From contig SKLB01000321.1 of the NCBI GenBank assembly GCA_007123465.1, forward strand, positions 1 through 12,670: DNA of 12,670 nt, read 5' to 3'. Of this stretch, positions 1 to 6,411 are shown in pieces. Both the position numbers and the translations under genes were made by a program. Position 1 is the first letter of the stretch. Every line of letters starts with the position of its first letter. The notes beneath the pieces are model-generated. The model ran no database searches, was not told where the DNA came from, and saw only the letters and a list, made by a program, of their open reading frames with translations. Source of the DNA: Spirochaetales bacterium (lineage in GTDB: Bacteria; Spirochaetota; Spirochaetia; DSM-27196; PWMO01).

Positions 1-30
1 CAACAGGCGCGGGAAAAACACGGCCACATG

Positions 31-53
31 TGCTACAATTCAAGCGCAAGGAG
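31..53 (+). promoter_or_regulatory. Extended -10 promoter and ribosome binding site of the envelope operon
   Basis: TGCTACAAT at 31-39 matches an extended -10 element (TGN followed by TACAAT). It would start RNA near position 46, giving a very short leader with AAGGAG at 48-53, seven bases before the ATG at 60. No good -35 is visible, which is normal for extended -10 promoters. If this promoter is real, the upstream in-frame start at 30 would not be transcribed. This supports the start at 60. Prediction by eye only. Confidence 0.5.
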
Positions 54-59
54 ACGGCG

Positions 60-2357
60 ATGAAGCGAGTACCCGTGGATTCCGTCCTCCGGGACATGGC
101 ATTGCTGGCCCTGCTTTTCTTGAGTCTTCTATTTCTCGGATGCGGACAGGAAACAGATCAACCAGAACCGGCTGCTCAGCCGGTTGCGATATCGGAGCCG
201 GAGGAACCTCCCGCGGCAGCGCTCGAGGCCGTGATTGTCTTCACTATCGGTGAGGTGGCAATCGGACAGGGCAACAGCTGGTACGATGCCGAGATTGGCG
301 TTGTGCTGGAACCCGATGCGGTCATCCGCGTTGGCGCTGCCTCCTACTGTGAGCTGCAGCTCGGAAGCCTCGCGGTGGTGCGCGTGGATGCCGACACCGC
401 GCTGGCGGTTGCCTCTTTGTCAGAGCCCGGCAGCCCCGAGGCGGCTGCCATAAACCTGGAGCGCGGTACGGTGGCTTCCAAGGTGCGGCGGATCATCGGA
501 ACAGAGTCATTTGAGGTAAGGACCGCCACCGTTACCGCCGGAGTCAGAGGAACCGAGTTTGTGGTGACGCAGCAGGGGCCGGGGGAAACGGTGGTAGCTG
601 TGCAGGACGGCGCCGTTGAGCTCTCGCCACCCGGTGTGGCGCTTGGCGACATACGCCGCGAAGCGCAGGACAAGGGCCCGGAAGCGCAGGCGGCCGTTGG
701 TCGGTTACAGGCGGCGCTGCCGGTTGTCAGCGCCGGCCAGCAGGTAACGCTGGATCAGCAGCGCTCAGACGAGATGAGCGCCGCGCTCGGCCAGCCGGCC
801 GCGCAGCTGCTGCAGGTTGTGCGCGCCGCTGAACCCGATGCGCGTGCACTGGAAGAGGTTGGCGGCCGGATTGCTGCCGCGCAGCAGACGCTGGATCGTG
901 CTGCCCCGCGTGAGGCAATCTCGTCGCAGTCCCGCACCCGGCTCGAGCCGGCAGCCGATCTGCAGTTCCGCGATCTCGATGCGCTTCCGCACGCCCGGCC
1001 GCAGCAGCGGCCAGAACCGCCGCCGGACGCCGAACCGCCGGCCGCAGAGACGGCCGCTGTGCGCACGGATCCGGCGCCTGCAGCGCCGCCGCAACCAGCC
1101 GCCCCAACAGCGGTGCCTGCTCCGACCCCTTCCCCAACACCTGCCGCGCAGCCGCAGCCGCCGCAGCGCGTACTGCTCAGCGTAACCGTGACCCCGGCGG
1201 ACGCCGAGATCACGGTCAACGGCCGGCGGGTGGGCCGCGGCAGCTGGTCGGACCGCTTTGAGGTGGCCGAGCGGGTGAGTCTTGCGGCCGGCCGGCCCGG
1301 TTTTGCTTCCGTGCAGCAGAGCGTGACCATCGGAAGCGGTCCAAACGAGGTGCATCTGCGGCTGGACCCGCGGCCGGTAGAGGCCCGCTTTGCTGTTTCA
1401 AGCGTTGCTCCGGCCGGTGGCATTGCTGCCGACGGCAATCACGTGGTGGTTATGGACCGCGACGGGCGCCTTGCTGCCTACGACCTGAGCGGCCGCCGCT
1501 TGTGGCAGATCGCCACGGATAACAGCGCGGTGCAGTTTGGACGTCCGGTGATTGCAGACGGCGTTGTCTACGCTAGCGGCGCACGCGAGCTGGTGGCCGT
1601 GGAGCTCAACAGCGGCCGGGTCCTGCTGCGCCACCAGCTCTCGGCCGATGAGGCCAACCCGTTTGGACATCGGCCGGCGCTGGCGGACGGGGAGCTCTAC
1701 TTCACCGCTGGCGACAGGATTGTGGTGCGCCAGGCACGCAGCGCGCAGATTGTCCGCGAAATCCCGCTGCCGGCCTCTACGCGCATGTCGCCATCGATCC
1801 GCGGAGACCAGCTGCTGCTGGCCGATCAGCGCGGCCAGTTCTTTGTCATCAACCGCCACAGCGCTGCGGTTGTGGCCTCGGTGGCTACCCCGGCGGCGCA
1901 GCCGGTCTCCCAGGCTGTAGCGCGGGCGGGCGAGCGCGCGCTGTTCTCCGGCCGGCGCGATACCGTGGTAAGTATCGATCTATCGGGCGAGCGCGTAGCA
2001 TGGACACAATCGATTGATGGCCAGGCGCTGTTCGAGGATCCGGTGATAGCCGGTGCGGGGGTCTACCTGCACTCGGAGGATCGACTGTTTGGACTGCGTC
2101 TGAGTGACGGTGTGCCGCTGTTTGAGCCGTTGTCCGGTGTGACTACTGCTGCGGTGCACCTCGACGGTCTGCTGTTTGCCGGTCACGCAGATGGAGCTCT
2201 GCTGGGACTGGATCCTGCAAGCGGGCGGGTGGACAGAAGACTGAACCTGGCCGGAATCCCGGCCAGGCTGGTGGCTCATCAGGGCCGCCTGCTGATCGGT
2301 ATGCAAGGGGGAGAGCTATGGGTGGTCCATCCGGCAGGTATTGTACCTTCGCGATAG
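60..2357 (+). CDS. FecR-domain lipoprotein with PEGA-like domain and eight-blade PQQ-type beta-propeller
   Basis: Predicted 765-residue envelope lipoprotein, role unknown. Residues 1-28 are a signal peptide ending in a spirochaete-style relaxed lipobox (LFLGC, Cys28). Residues about 57-190 form a FecR domain, with the characteristic TAGVRGTEFVV near 160-170. An Ala/Gln-rich stretch and a Pro/Ala linker (about 317-364) follow. A degenerate PEGA-like beta domain lies at about 370-440. Residues 442-765 contain eight repeats of about 40 residues of the type 'DG.VY....G.L.A.DL.SGR', which fits an eight-blade PQQ/BamB-type propeller. The ATG at 60 is preferred over the one at 30: it has AAGGAG seven bases upstream and starts the signal peptide directly. 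No FecI-type sigma factor lies next to it, so classical FecR anti-sigma signalling is not indicated. The next gene starts inside its 3' end. Domain calls are firm for FecR and the propeller, weaker for PEGA; a BamB-like role is inference. Confidence 0.9.
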   Translation: MKRVPVDSVLRDMALLALLFLSLLFLGCGQETDQPEPAAQPVAISEPEEPPAAALEAVIVFTIGEVAIGQGNSWYDAEIGVVLEPDAVIRVGAASYCELQLGSLAVVRVDADTALAVASLSEPGSPEAAAINLERGTVASKVRRIIGTESFEVRTATVTAGVRGTEFVVTQQGPGETVVAVQDGAVELSPPGVALGDIRREAQDKGPEAQAAVGRLQAALPVVSAGQQVTLDQQRSDEMSAALGQPAAQLLQVVRAAEPDARALEEVGGRIAAAQQTLDRAAPREAISSQSRTRLEPAADLQFRDLDALPHARPQQRPEPPPDAEPPAAETAAVRTDPAPAAPPQPAAPTAVPAPTPSPTPAAQPQPPQRVLLSVTVTPADAEITVNGRRVGRGSWSDRFEVAERVSLAAGRPGFASVQQSVTIGSGPNEVHLRLDPRPVEARFAVSSVAPAGGIAADGNHVVVMDRDGRLAAYDLSGRRLWQIATDNSAVQFGRPVIADGVVYASGARELVAVELNSGRVLLRHQLSADEANPFGHRPALADGELYFTAGDRIVVRQARSAQIVREIPLPASTRMSPSIRGDQLLLADQRGQFFVINRHSAAVVASVATPAAQPVSQAVARAGERALFSGRRDTVVSIDLSGERVAWTQSIDGQALFEDPVIAGAGVYLHSEDRLFGLRLSDGVPLFEPLSGVTTAAVHLDGLLFAGHADGALLGLDPASGRVDRRLNLAGIPARLVAHQGRLLIGMQGGELWVVHPAGIVPSR

Positions 2358-4174
2358 CCCTCGCGGCAGCCGCTCTGGTCATGCTGGCCGGTTGTGCGTC
2401 GCTACCGCAGCCGGCCGATGAGCAGCAGTCGCTGCTGGTGTTCTACTGGGAAACCGATCAGGAAGTCCCCGCCGCCGAGCTTCCAACCAGCGACACGCTT
2501 TTTGTCGAAGGGCCCCTTACAGAGCAGATCGAACTGCAGGCCGAGCCGTGGGGCTACAGCGCGGTTCGGCTTGCGCCGGGCAACTACCGCATCGAGCGCC
2601 GCGTTACCCGCTGGGGAGACGGCCGGCAGCTGGAGGGCCGCCCGCCCGGTTCTGCCGAGATAGCGCTGGGCGTCTCCGAGGTGCAGCTGGTTCCGCTGGC
2701 GTTCTATCGCACCAGCGCGGACCGGGCGTCTGCTGGAGCCAATGCGTCCGTGATTGAGCCCGACCAGAAGCGCCGCGTTTCCGAGACGTTGCGCGACAGG
2801 ACCAGCCTCAGCCGCTGGGCCGGCAGGACAGCCCACGGCTTCGAGCCGTTCTCGCCGTTTGAAGAGTACACGCAGAGCCGGTATCGCGTTGAGATCGTCA
2901 GTGAACCGCCGGCTGCCCGCGTGTTGATCGATGACCAGGAGTGGGGCAATACGCCGCTGACGGTAACGCTCCCGGCCGGAAAGCACTTCATCAGCCTGCA
3001 GCGAGAGGGTTATCTGAGCGAACACAGCTTTCTCAGCGTAACCGCCGACGGCACCAGTGCCTATCAGCTCTCGGTGGCACAGAGCGCGGCGCCGTCGGAG
3101 GATACGGTGCTGCGCGCTGTACTGATGCCGTTTGTCAATATCGGCCGGCCCGAGGAAGCCTACCTGGCTTCGGTATTCTTCGACTCGCTGCAGGTGGCAC
3201 TCGAGCGCGAAGGTCTGGACGTGATCCCGTATGACGGAAACGCGCCGGACTCCGCAGCATCGCTCGGCTCCGGCCGACCCGATTTTGCCTTCGCCGAGTC
3301 TACCGGAGCGCGGCTGATCGTCAGCGGAGACTACCTCGGTAGCGGCGAGGAGGTTCTGGTACACGCCGCGCTGCACGATGTTCAAAGCGAGCTGGTGAAG
3401 GCCGGGCTGCTGTTCAACCGCCCGGGCGGGTTTGAGATCTTTGAATCAGTGGACAGCATTACGCAGGAGTTCAGCCTGGCGGTCTCGCGGGTGCTGCCGG
3501 AGATCGGACAGCCGGTGGTAGAGGAGCGCCGCCTGACCGGCGAGGGCCGGGCGTTCAGCGAACGGCTGGCAGAACGCGGTGTGGTACAGCGCAGGATGGA
3601 GTATCCCCGCGCGTTGGATGCAGGACTGATCTACGGCACTCTTCAGGATGGACTGCAGCTGGAAGGCTCTGAAATACGGCGGCTCGATGGCGCCGGTGCA
3701 TCATTCGGCGCCAACGTCTCCTACGATCACCCGCTGACCGAGGCGCTCAGCGGCGTTGTACAGCTGGGGGCCTTCTACACCGGTCCCGACAATGAAGGCG
3801 ACGGGGACCGCGGCGGGTCGTGGCATATTCCGCTCTACGTGGGTCCGCGCGTGACCTTCCGCGGCTACAAGAACGATATCTACGTTGGAGTGCTCGGTGC
3901 GTGGCATTTTGCAACCGCGCGCACCGTTTTCACCCGCGAAGAGGGAACCGATGACGTGCTCAGTGCGGAGATGGGGCCGTACTGGTTTACCACGCTCAAC
4001 CTGGAAACCGGTCTGCGGGTCTACCTCGGGGATGATCTGAGCCGCAGGCCGACCTTCCTCACCTTTGGGCTGCTGCTGGGAATCGGTGGCTATCGCTTTG
4101 AGATCGATTTCAGCGATGCCGACCCGGCGGACTTTGAAGTGTGGCTGCGCGGCGGCATGGGAGTGCGGTTATGA
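2318..4174 (+). CDS. PEGA and TolB-N-like lipoprotein with C-terminal beta-barrel-like region
   Basis: Predicted 618-residue lipoprotein. A signal peptide ends in a clean lipobox LAGC (Cys26). Residues about 27-150 form a beta-rich domain I do not recognise. Residues about 189-254 are a good PEGA domain (EIVSEPPAARVLIDD, then GNTPLTVTLPAGKH and a GYL turn). Residues about 262-398 resemble the TolB amino-terminal-like fold: LMPFVNIG, then EAYLASVFFDSLQVALE, then GARLIVSGDY and a strand pair around VLVHAALHDV. From about 430 to the end, alternating hydrophobic strands and tight turns suggest an outer-membrane barrel, ending in GMGVRL. The start at 2318 overlaps the previous gene by 40 bp and has AGGGGGAG just upstream; the stop overlaps the next start as ATGA. 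Translational coupling with both neighbours is likely. A lipidated N-terminus plus an integral barrel is unusual. PEGA call firm, TolB-N call fair, barrel call moderate. Confidence 0.87.
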   Translation: MGGPSGRYCTFAIALAAAALVMLAGCASLPQPADEQQSLLVFYWETDQEVPAAELPTSDTLFVEGPLTEQIELQAEPWGYSAVRLAPGNYRIERRVTRWGDGRQLEGRPPGSAEIALGVSEVQLVPLAFYRTSADRASAGANASVIEPDQKRRVSETLRDRTSLSRWAGRTAHGFEPFSPFEEYTQSRYRVEIVSEPPAARVLIDDQEWGNTPLTVTLPAGKHFISLQREGYLSEHSFLSVTADGTSAYQLSVAQSAAPSEDTVLRAVLMPFVNIGRPEEAYLASVFFDSLQVALEREGLDVIPYDGNAPDSAASLGSGRPDFAFAESTGARLIVSGDYLGSGEEVLVHAALHDVQSELVKAGLLFNRPGGFEIFESVDSITQEFSLAVSRVLPEIGQPVVEERRLTGEGRAFSERLAERGVVQRRMEYPRALDAGLIYGTLQDGLQLEGSEIRRLDGAGASFGANVSYDHPLTEALSGVVQLGAFYTGPDNEGDGDRGGSWHIPLYVGPRVTFRGYKNDIYVGVLGAWHFATARTVFTREEGTDDVLSAEMGPYWFTTLNLETGLRVYLGDDLSRRPTFLTFGLLLGIGGYRFEIDFSDADPADFEVWLRGGMGVRL

Positions 4175-5265
4175 AGTCTACACTTGCTGTGCTGGTGTTG
4201 CTGCTATTGGGCGTAGCGCCGGCCTGGACGCAGGCCGAGCTGCTGCCGCGCATTCCGCGCCGTGTACTCTTTGATATCGAGGAGAGCGACCATCCGGCCG
4301 GCGCTGCTGAACCCGCTCAGATTGCGCTGCTGCGCCGGGTTCCGGATTTTCTCTACTCGCGGATCTCGGAGCTGCAGCCGGTTGTGCGGGTAGACCAACC
4401 GTTGCAGGCCCACTCGGTTGTGCTCACCGCGATAGATTCCGATGGCGCGCGGCTGAGCGTCGCGTTGCTTGAAGCGGGGGCTGAGTTGGAGCGCTTTGAG
4501 TTTGCGGTATCCGCTGAGCTCGACGCGCTGACCGGCTTTGTGGATACCACCGCGCGGGCGCTGGCGCCGCGGCTGGGCCTGGTGGCGCCGCGGGTGATTG
4601 TGGTTGAGGATTCCGCTGATGATCCGCGTGGGCAGGTTGTGCGTGACGTAGTACTGGCGGACCAGCTCGCCAGCAGGTTTGAGTTTACGCTGTGGGCCTC
4701 CGGGCTGATGCGCAGTCCCGAGTCCGGCGATGATGCTGTGGCTGCACGTGTCAGAATCGATCCGCTGGCCTTTGACGCAACGTGGTATTTTCGGCGCAAC
4801 CTTGGGCTCACCGGTTCAGTCTGGCTGCACTACAGCGATTTCCTCTACTTCGGCACTACCGCGGACGGCGAGGCGGCCCAGGACCTTGCTAGCTCTCTGT
4901 TCCTGCTGCCGGGTGTCGGAATTACCTATCGGACCCTGCAGCGGGTTTCTGCCAACGCCGGCGCAACGCTCTACGCCGGGCCGGTGTGGGTGCGGAATGA
5001 TGGTGACGTTGCAATCGGTGATGATCGAGAGGGATTTGAAGCGTGGCTTGAACCCGGGGAGTCAACCACCGTATTCTATTCCCTGCTGATGCTCCACGGT
5101 GGCGTTGGATTCAGCCTCAATCCCAGCTGGACTCTGCGCACGCGATTCTCAATTACTATCTCGCCGTGGATGCTTGTGGGGTTGGAGGAGGGCGTTGACT
5201 ACCCAGGGGATGGCGCCGGCGGGATGTTTCAGTATTTCTCGCTGGGTGTTAGCTACCGGCGCTAG
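4171..5265 (+). CDS. Secreted outer-membrane beta-barrel-like protein, third gene of the operon
   Basis: Predicted 364-residue exported protein of unknown function. Residues 1-22 are a signal peptide with possible cleavage after APA or TQA and no lipobox cysteine. Residues about 30-160 form an alpha/beta region whose pattern (FLYSRISELQPVVRVDQ, later VVLTAIDSDGARLSVALLEAG) faintly recalls the TolB-N-like domain of the preceding gene. Residues about 175-364 are alternating amphipathic strands rich in Tyr, Trp and Phe (WYFRRNLGLTGSVWLHYSDF and similar), ending in SLGVSYRR; this suggests an eight- to ten-strand barrel. The start at 4171 is chosen because it opens a clean signal peptide, has GGGAG seven bases upstream and overlaps the previous stop as ATGA. 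A GTG start at 4141 is possible but would add ten residues before the signal peptide. Family not recognised; the barrel call is from strand pattern only. Confidence 0.85.
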   Translation: MKSTLAVLVLLLLGVAPAWTQAELLPRIPRRVLFDIEESDHPAGAAEPAQIALLRRVPDFLYSRISELQPVVRVDQPLQAHSVVLTAIDSDGARLSVALLEAGAELERFEFAVSAELDALTGFVDTTARALAPRLGLVAPRVIVVEDSADDPRGQVVRDVVLADQLASRFEFTLWASGLMRSPESGDDAVAARVRIDPLAFDATWYFRRNLGLTGSVWLHYSDFLYFGTTADGEAAQDLASSLFLLPGVGITYRTLQRVSANAGATLYAGPVWVRNDGDVAIGDDREGFEAWLEPGESTTVFYSLLMLHGGVGFSLNPSWTLRTRFSITISPWMLVGLEEGVDYPGDGAGGMFQYFSLGVSYRR

Positions 5266-5278
5266 GGCAGGCACACGG

Positions 5279-6307
5279 CTACTCGTCGGCGCAGCCGTCC
5301 GCTGCGCTTCCTTTGCACACCGTCGATGGACAGAAGCCGAATTCGGCTTTGAACGCTGAGGCAAACGCGCTGAGCGAGCTGTAACCCACCATGTTGGCAG
5401 CTTCGGTTACGTTGCAGTTTCCATCGCGCAGCAGTTCAAGTGCGTGCTGCATGCGCTGTGAGCGGATGAAGCCAAAGATGGTGGTGCCAAACCGCGTGCG
5501 GAATCCGGTCTTGAGCTTGGTGCGGTTGACTCCGATGGCCTCTGCCAGCTCGGAGATGGTGGGCGGACTGCGGTACTCGGTCAGCAGCACGTAACGCGCC
5601 TGCTCGAGCAGTTCCATATCGCGGCGCATCAGGGTCAGCCGGCGCGGCACGCCGGGGCTGCCATCGAGTTGAGACAGGCGCAGCGCGATAATCTCCTGGA
5701 CCTTGGCTTCCAGGTAGACACGCGCGATGCTGCCGCAGAGGCCGCAGGTGAGCATCTGGCGTAACGCCAGTCCCATTGCTGCGCTGGCGTTGCCAAACAG
5801 CGTCAGCGGTTGGCGGCCGGGGTTGTAGAGCGCCTTCCCCAGCGGCCTGGGGATCGGCGTGCCGCTATCGGCAAAGCAGCGGTCAATCTGCACAGCATCC
5901 GCAAATAGTCCGACCTCGTGTGCCGCTGCTTCCGGTTGCAGAATCAGCGTGCCGTAGACCTCCGGCCCCACTATCAGTGAGTCCTCGCGCGTCAGCAGCA
6001 CGGGCCGCTGAGTGTGGTCCATCTCAACGCGTAGCGGCACCGCTGCCAGGTGAAAGACGAACTGGAAGGAGTCATTGAGCAACTCGATACGGCTGCGAGT
6101 CTCTGCGCCGACAGCGCGCATTTGGCCCTGGGCGTAGCTCAAGCCGCGGCCGAGGGTGGTCAATTCCACGGTACCGTGGCCGACCTCTTCTGGCAGGCGG
6201 CGTACAACATGCAGCTCGCCCAGCCCCGAGGGTGTCAGATCAATACTGCGACGCAGTGCGCGGTAGGCAAAATTGATATGCACCCCAAAGCTGTCTGTAG
6301 GACTCAT
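5279..6307 (-). CDS. AraC-family transcriptional regulator, PchR-like
   Basis: Predicted 342-residue DNA-binding regulator. The C-terminal AraC double helix-turn-helix covers about residues 229-325: ISELAEAIGVNRTKLKTGF is the first helix-turn-helix, then the linker FGFIRSQRMQHALELL, then NVTEAANMVGYSSLSAFASA. The central stretch CGLCGSIARVYLEAKVQEI (about residues 190-210) matches the layout typical of the PchR branch (Cys ... Gly ... YLE.K..E), whose best-known member responds to ferric siderophore in Pseudomonas. The N-terminal sensor half is not otherwise assignable. The start is the ATG at 6307, with GAAGGGG five bases upstream; a TTG at 6337 in frame would overlap the -10 element and is rejected. 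It converges on the envelope operon with a 13-bp gap and is divergent from the transglutaminase-like gene, its most likely target. No siderophore genes are in the window, so the ligand is unknown. Confidence 0.93.
   Translation of the reverse strand: MSPTDSFGVHINFAYRALRRSIDLTPSGLGELHVVRRLPEEVGHGTVELTTLGRGLSYAQGQMRAVGAETRSRIELLNDSFQFVFHLAAVPLRVEMDHTQRPVLLTREDSLIVGPEVYGTLILQPEAAAHEVGLFADAVQIDRCFADSGTPIPRPLGKALYNPGRQPLTLFGNASAAMGLALRQMLTCGLCGSIARVYLEAKVQEIIALRLSQLDGSPGVPRRLTLMRRDMELLEQARYVLLTEYRSPPTISELAEAIGVNRTKLKTGFRTRFGTTIFGFIRSQRMQHALELLRDGNCNVTEAANMVGYSSLSAFASAFKAEFGFCPSTVCKGSAADGCADE
5289..5314 (+). terminator. Possible rho-independent terminator of the three-gene operon
   Basis: GCGCAGC at 5289-5295 pairs perfectly with GCTGCGC at 5301-5307 around a five-base loop and is followed by TTCCTTT (5308-5314) on the plus strand. 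It lies 24 bp after the stop of the barrel gene, inside the 3' end of the convergent regulator gene. The U-tract is short and broken by two C residues, so it may be a weak terminator or simply coding sequence. Confidence 0.35.
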
Positions 6308-6336
6308 GGCAGCCCCTTCGGGTGAGTGTAGCTGCA

Positions 6337-6365
6337 ATTATACTACATCCGGGCCGCAAAAGGAA
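6337..6365 (-). promoter_or_regulatory. Promoter of the PchR-like regulator gene
   Basis: Read on the minus strand, TATAAT (plus positions 6337-6342) is a perfect -10. At 17 bp spacing the -35 position (6360-6365) reads TTCCTT, a poor match to TTGACA. RNA would start near 6330, leaving a leader of about 23 bases that contains the ribosome binding site. A perfect -10 with a poor -35 next to a repeat cluster suggests regulation by a bound activator or by autoregulation. Confidence 0.55.
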
Positions 6366-6385
6366 TAACTATTCACTGGAATAGT
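6362..6385. promoter_or_regulatory. Candidate operator: nested inverted and direct repeats between divergent genes
   Basis: ACTATTCACTGGAATAGT (6368-6385) is a perfect inverted repeat with 7-bp arms and a 4-bp spacer. Its left arm also pairs with the preceding GAATA (6363-6367), and GGAATA occurs twice as a direct repeat (6362-6367 and 6378-6383), 16 bp apart. The cluster overlaps the -35 position of the minus-strand regulator. Its right arm overlaps a possible plus-strand extended -10 (TGGAATAGT, 6377-6385). This is the expected place for an AraC-family binding site controlling both genes; binding itself is inferred. Confidence 0.5.
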
Positions 6386-6411
6386 AAGCGCCGGTGCGGT
6401 AGAGTGAGAGC

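Noticed and set aside
755..1438. Long minus-strand open frames opposite the FecR lipoprotein gene
   Set aside because: They are shadows of high-GC coding sequence: low-complexity Ala/Arg/Gly translations, no ribosome binding sites and no recognisable domains.
2402..3385. 327-codon minus-strand frame opposite the PEGA lipoprotein gene
   Set aside because: The plus-strand protein has a lipobox and recognisable domains over the same stretch; the minus frame has none and no upstream start signals.
5275..5298. ACGGCT/AGCCGT inverted repeat with a 12-base loop after the operon
   Set aside because: The 6-bp stem with a long loop is weaker than, and overlaps, the 7-bp stem at 5289-5307, which is the better terminator candidate.
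6308..6337. TTG start at 6337 for the PchR-like regulator
   Set aside because: It lies within the TATAAT element, has no ribosome binding site, and the ATG at 6307 has GAAGGGG at good spacing.
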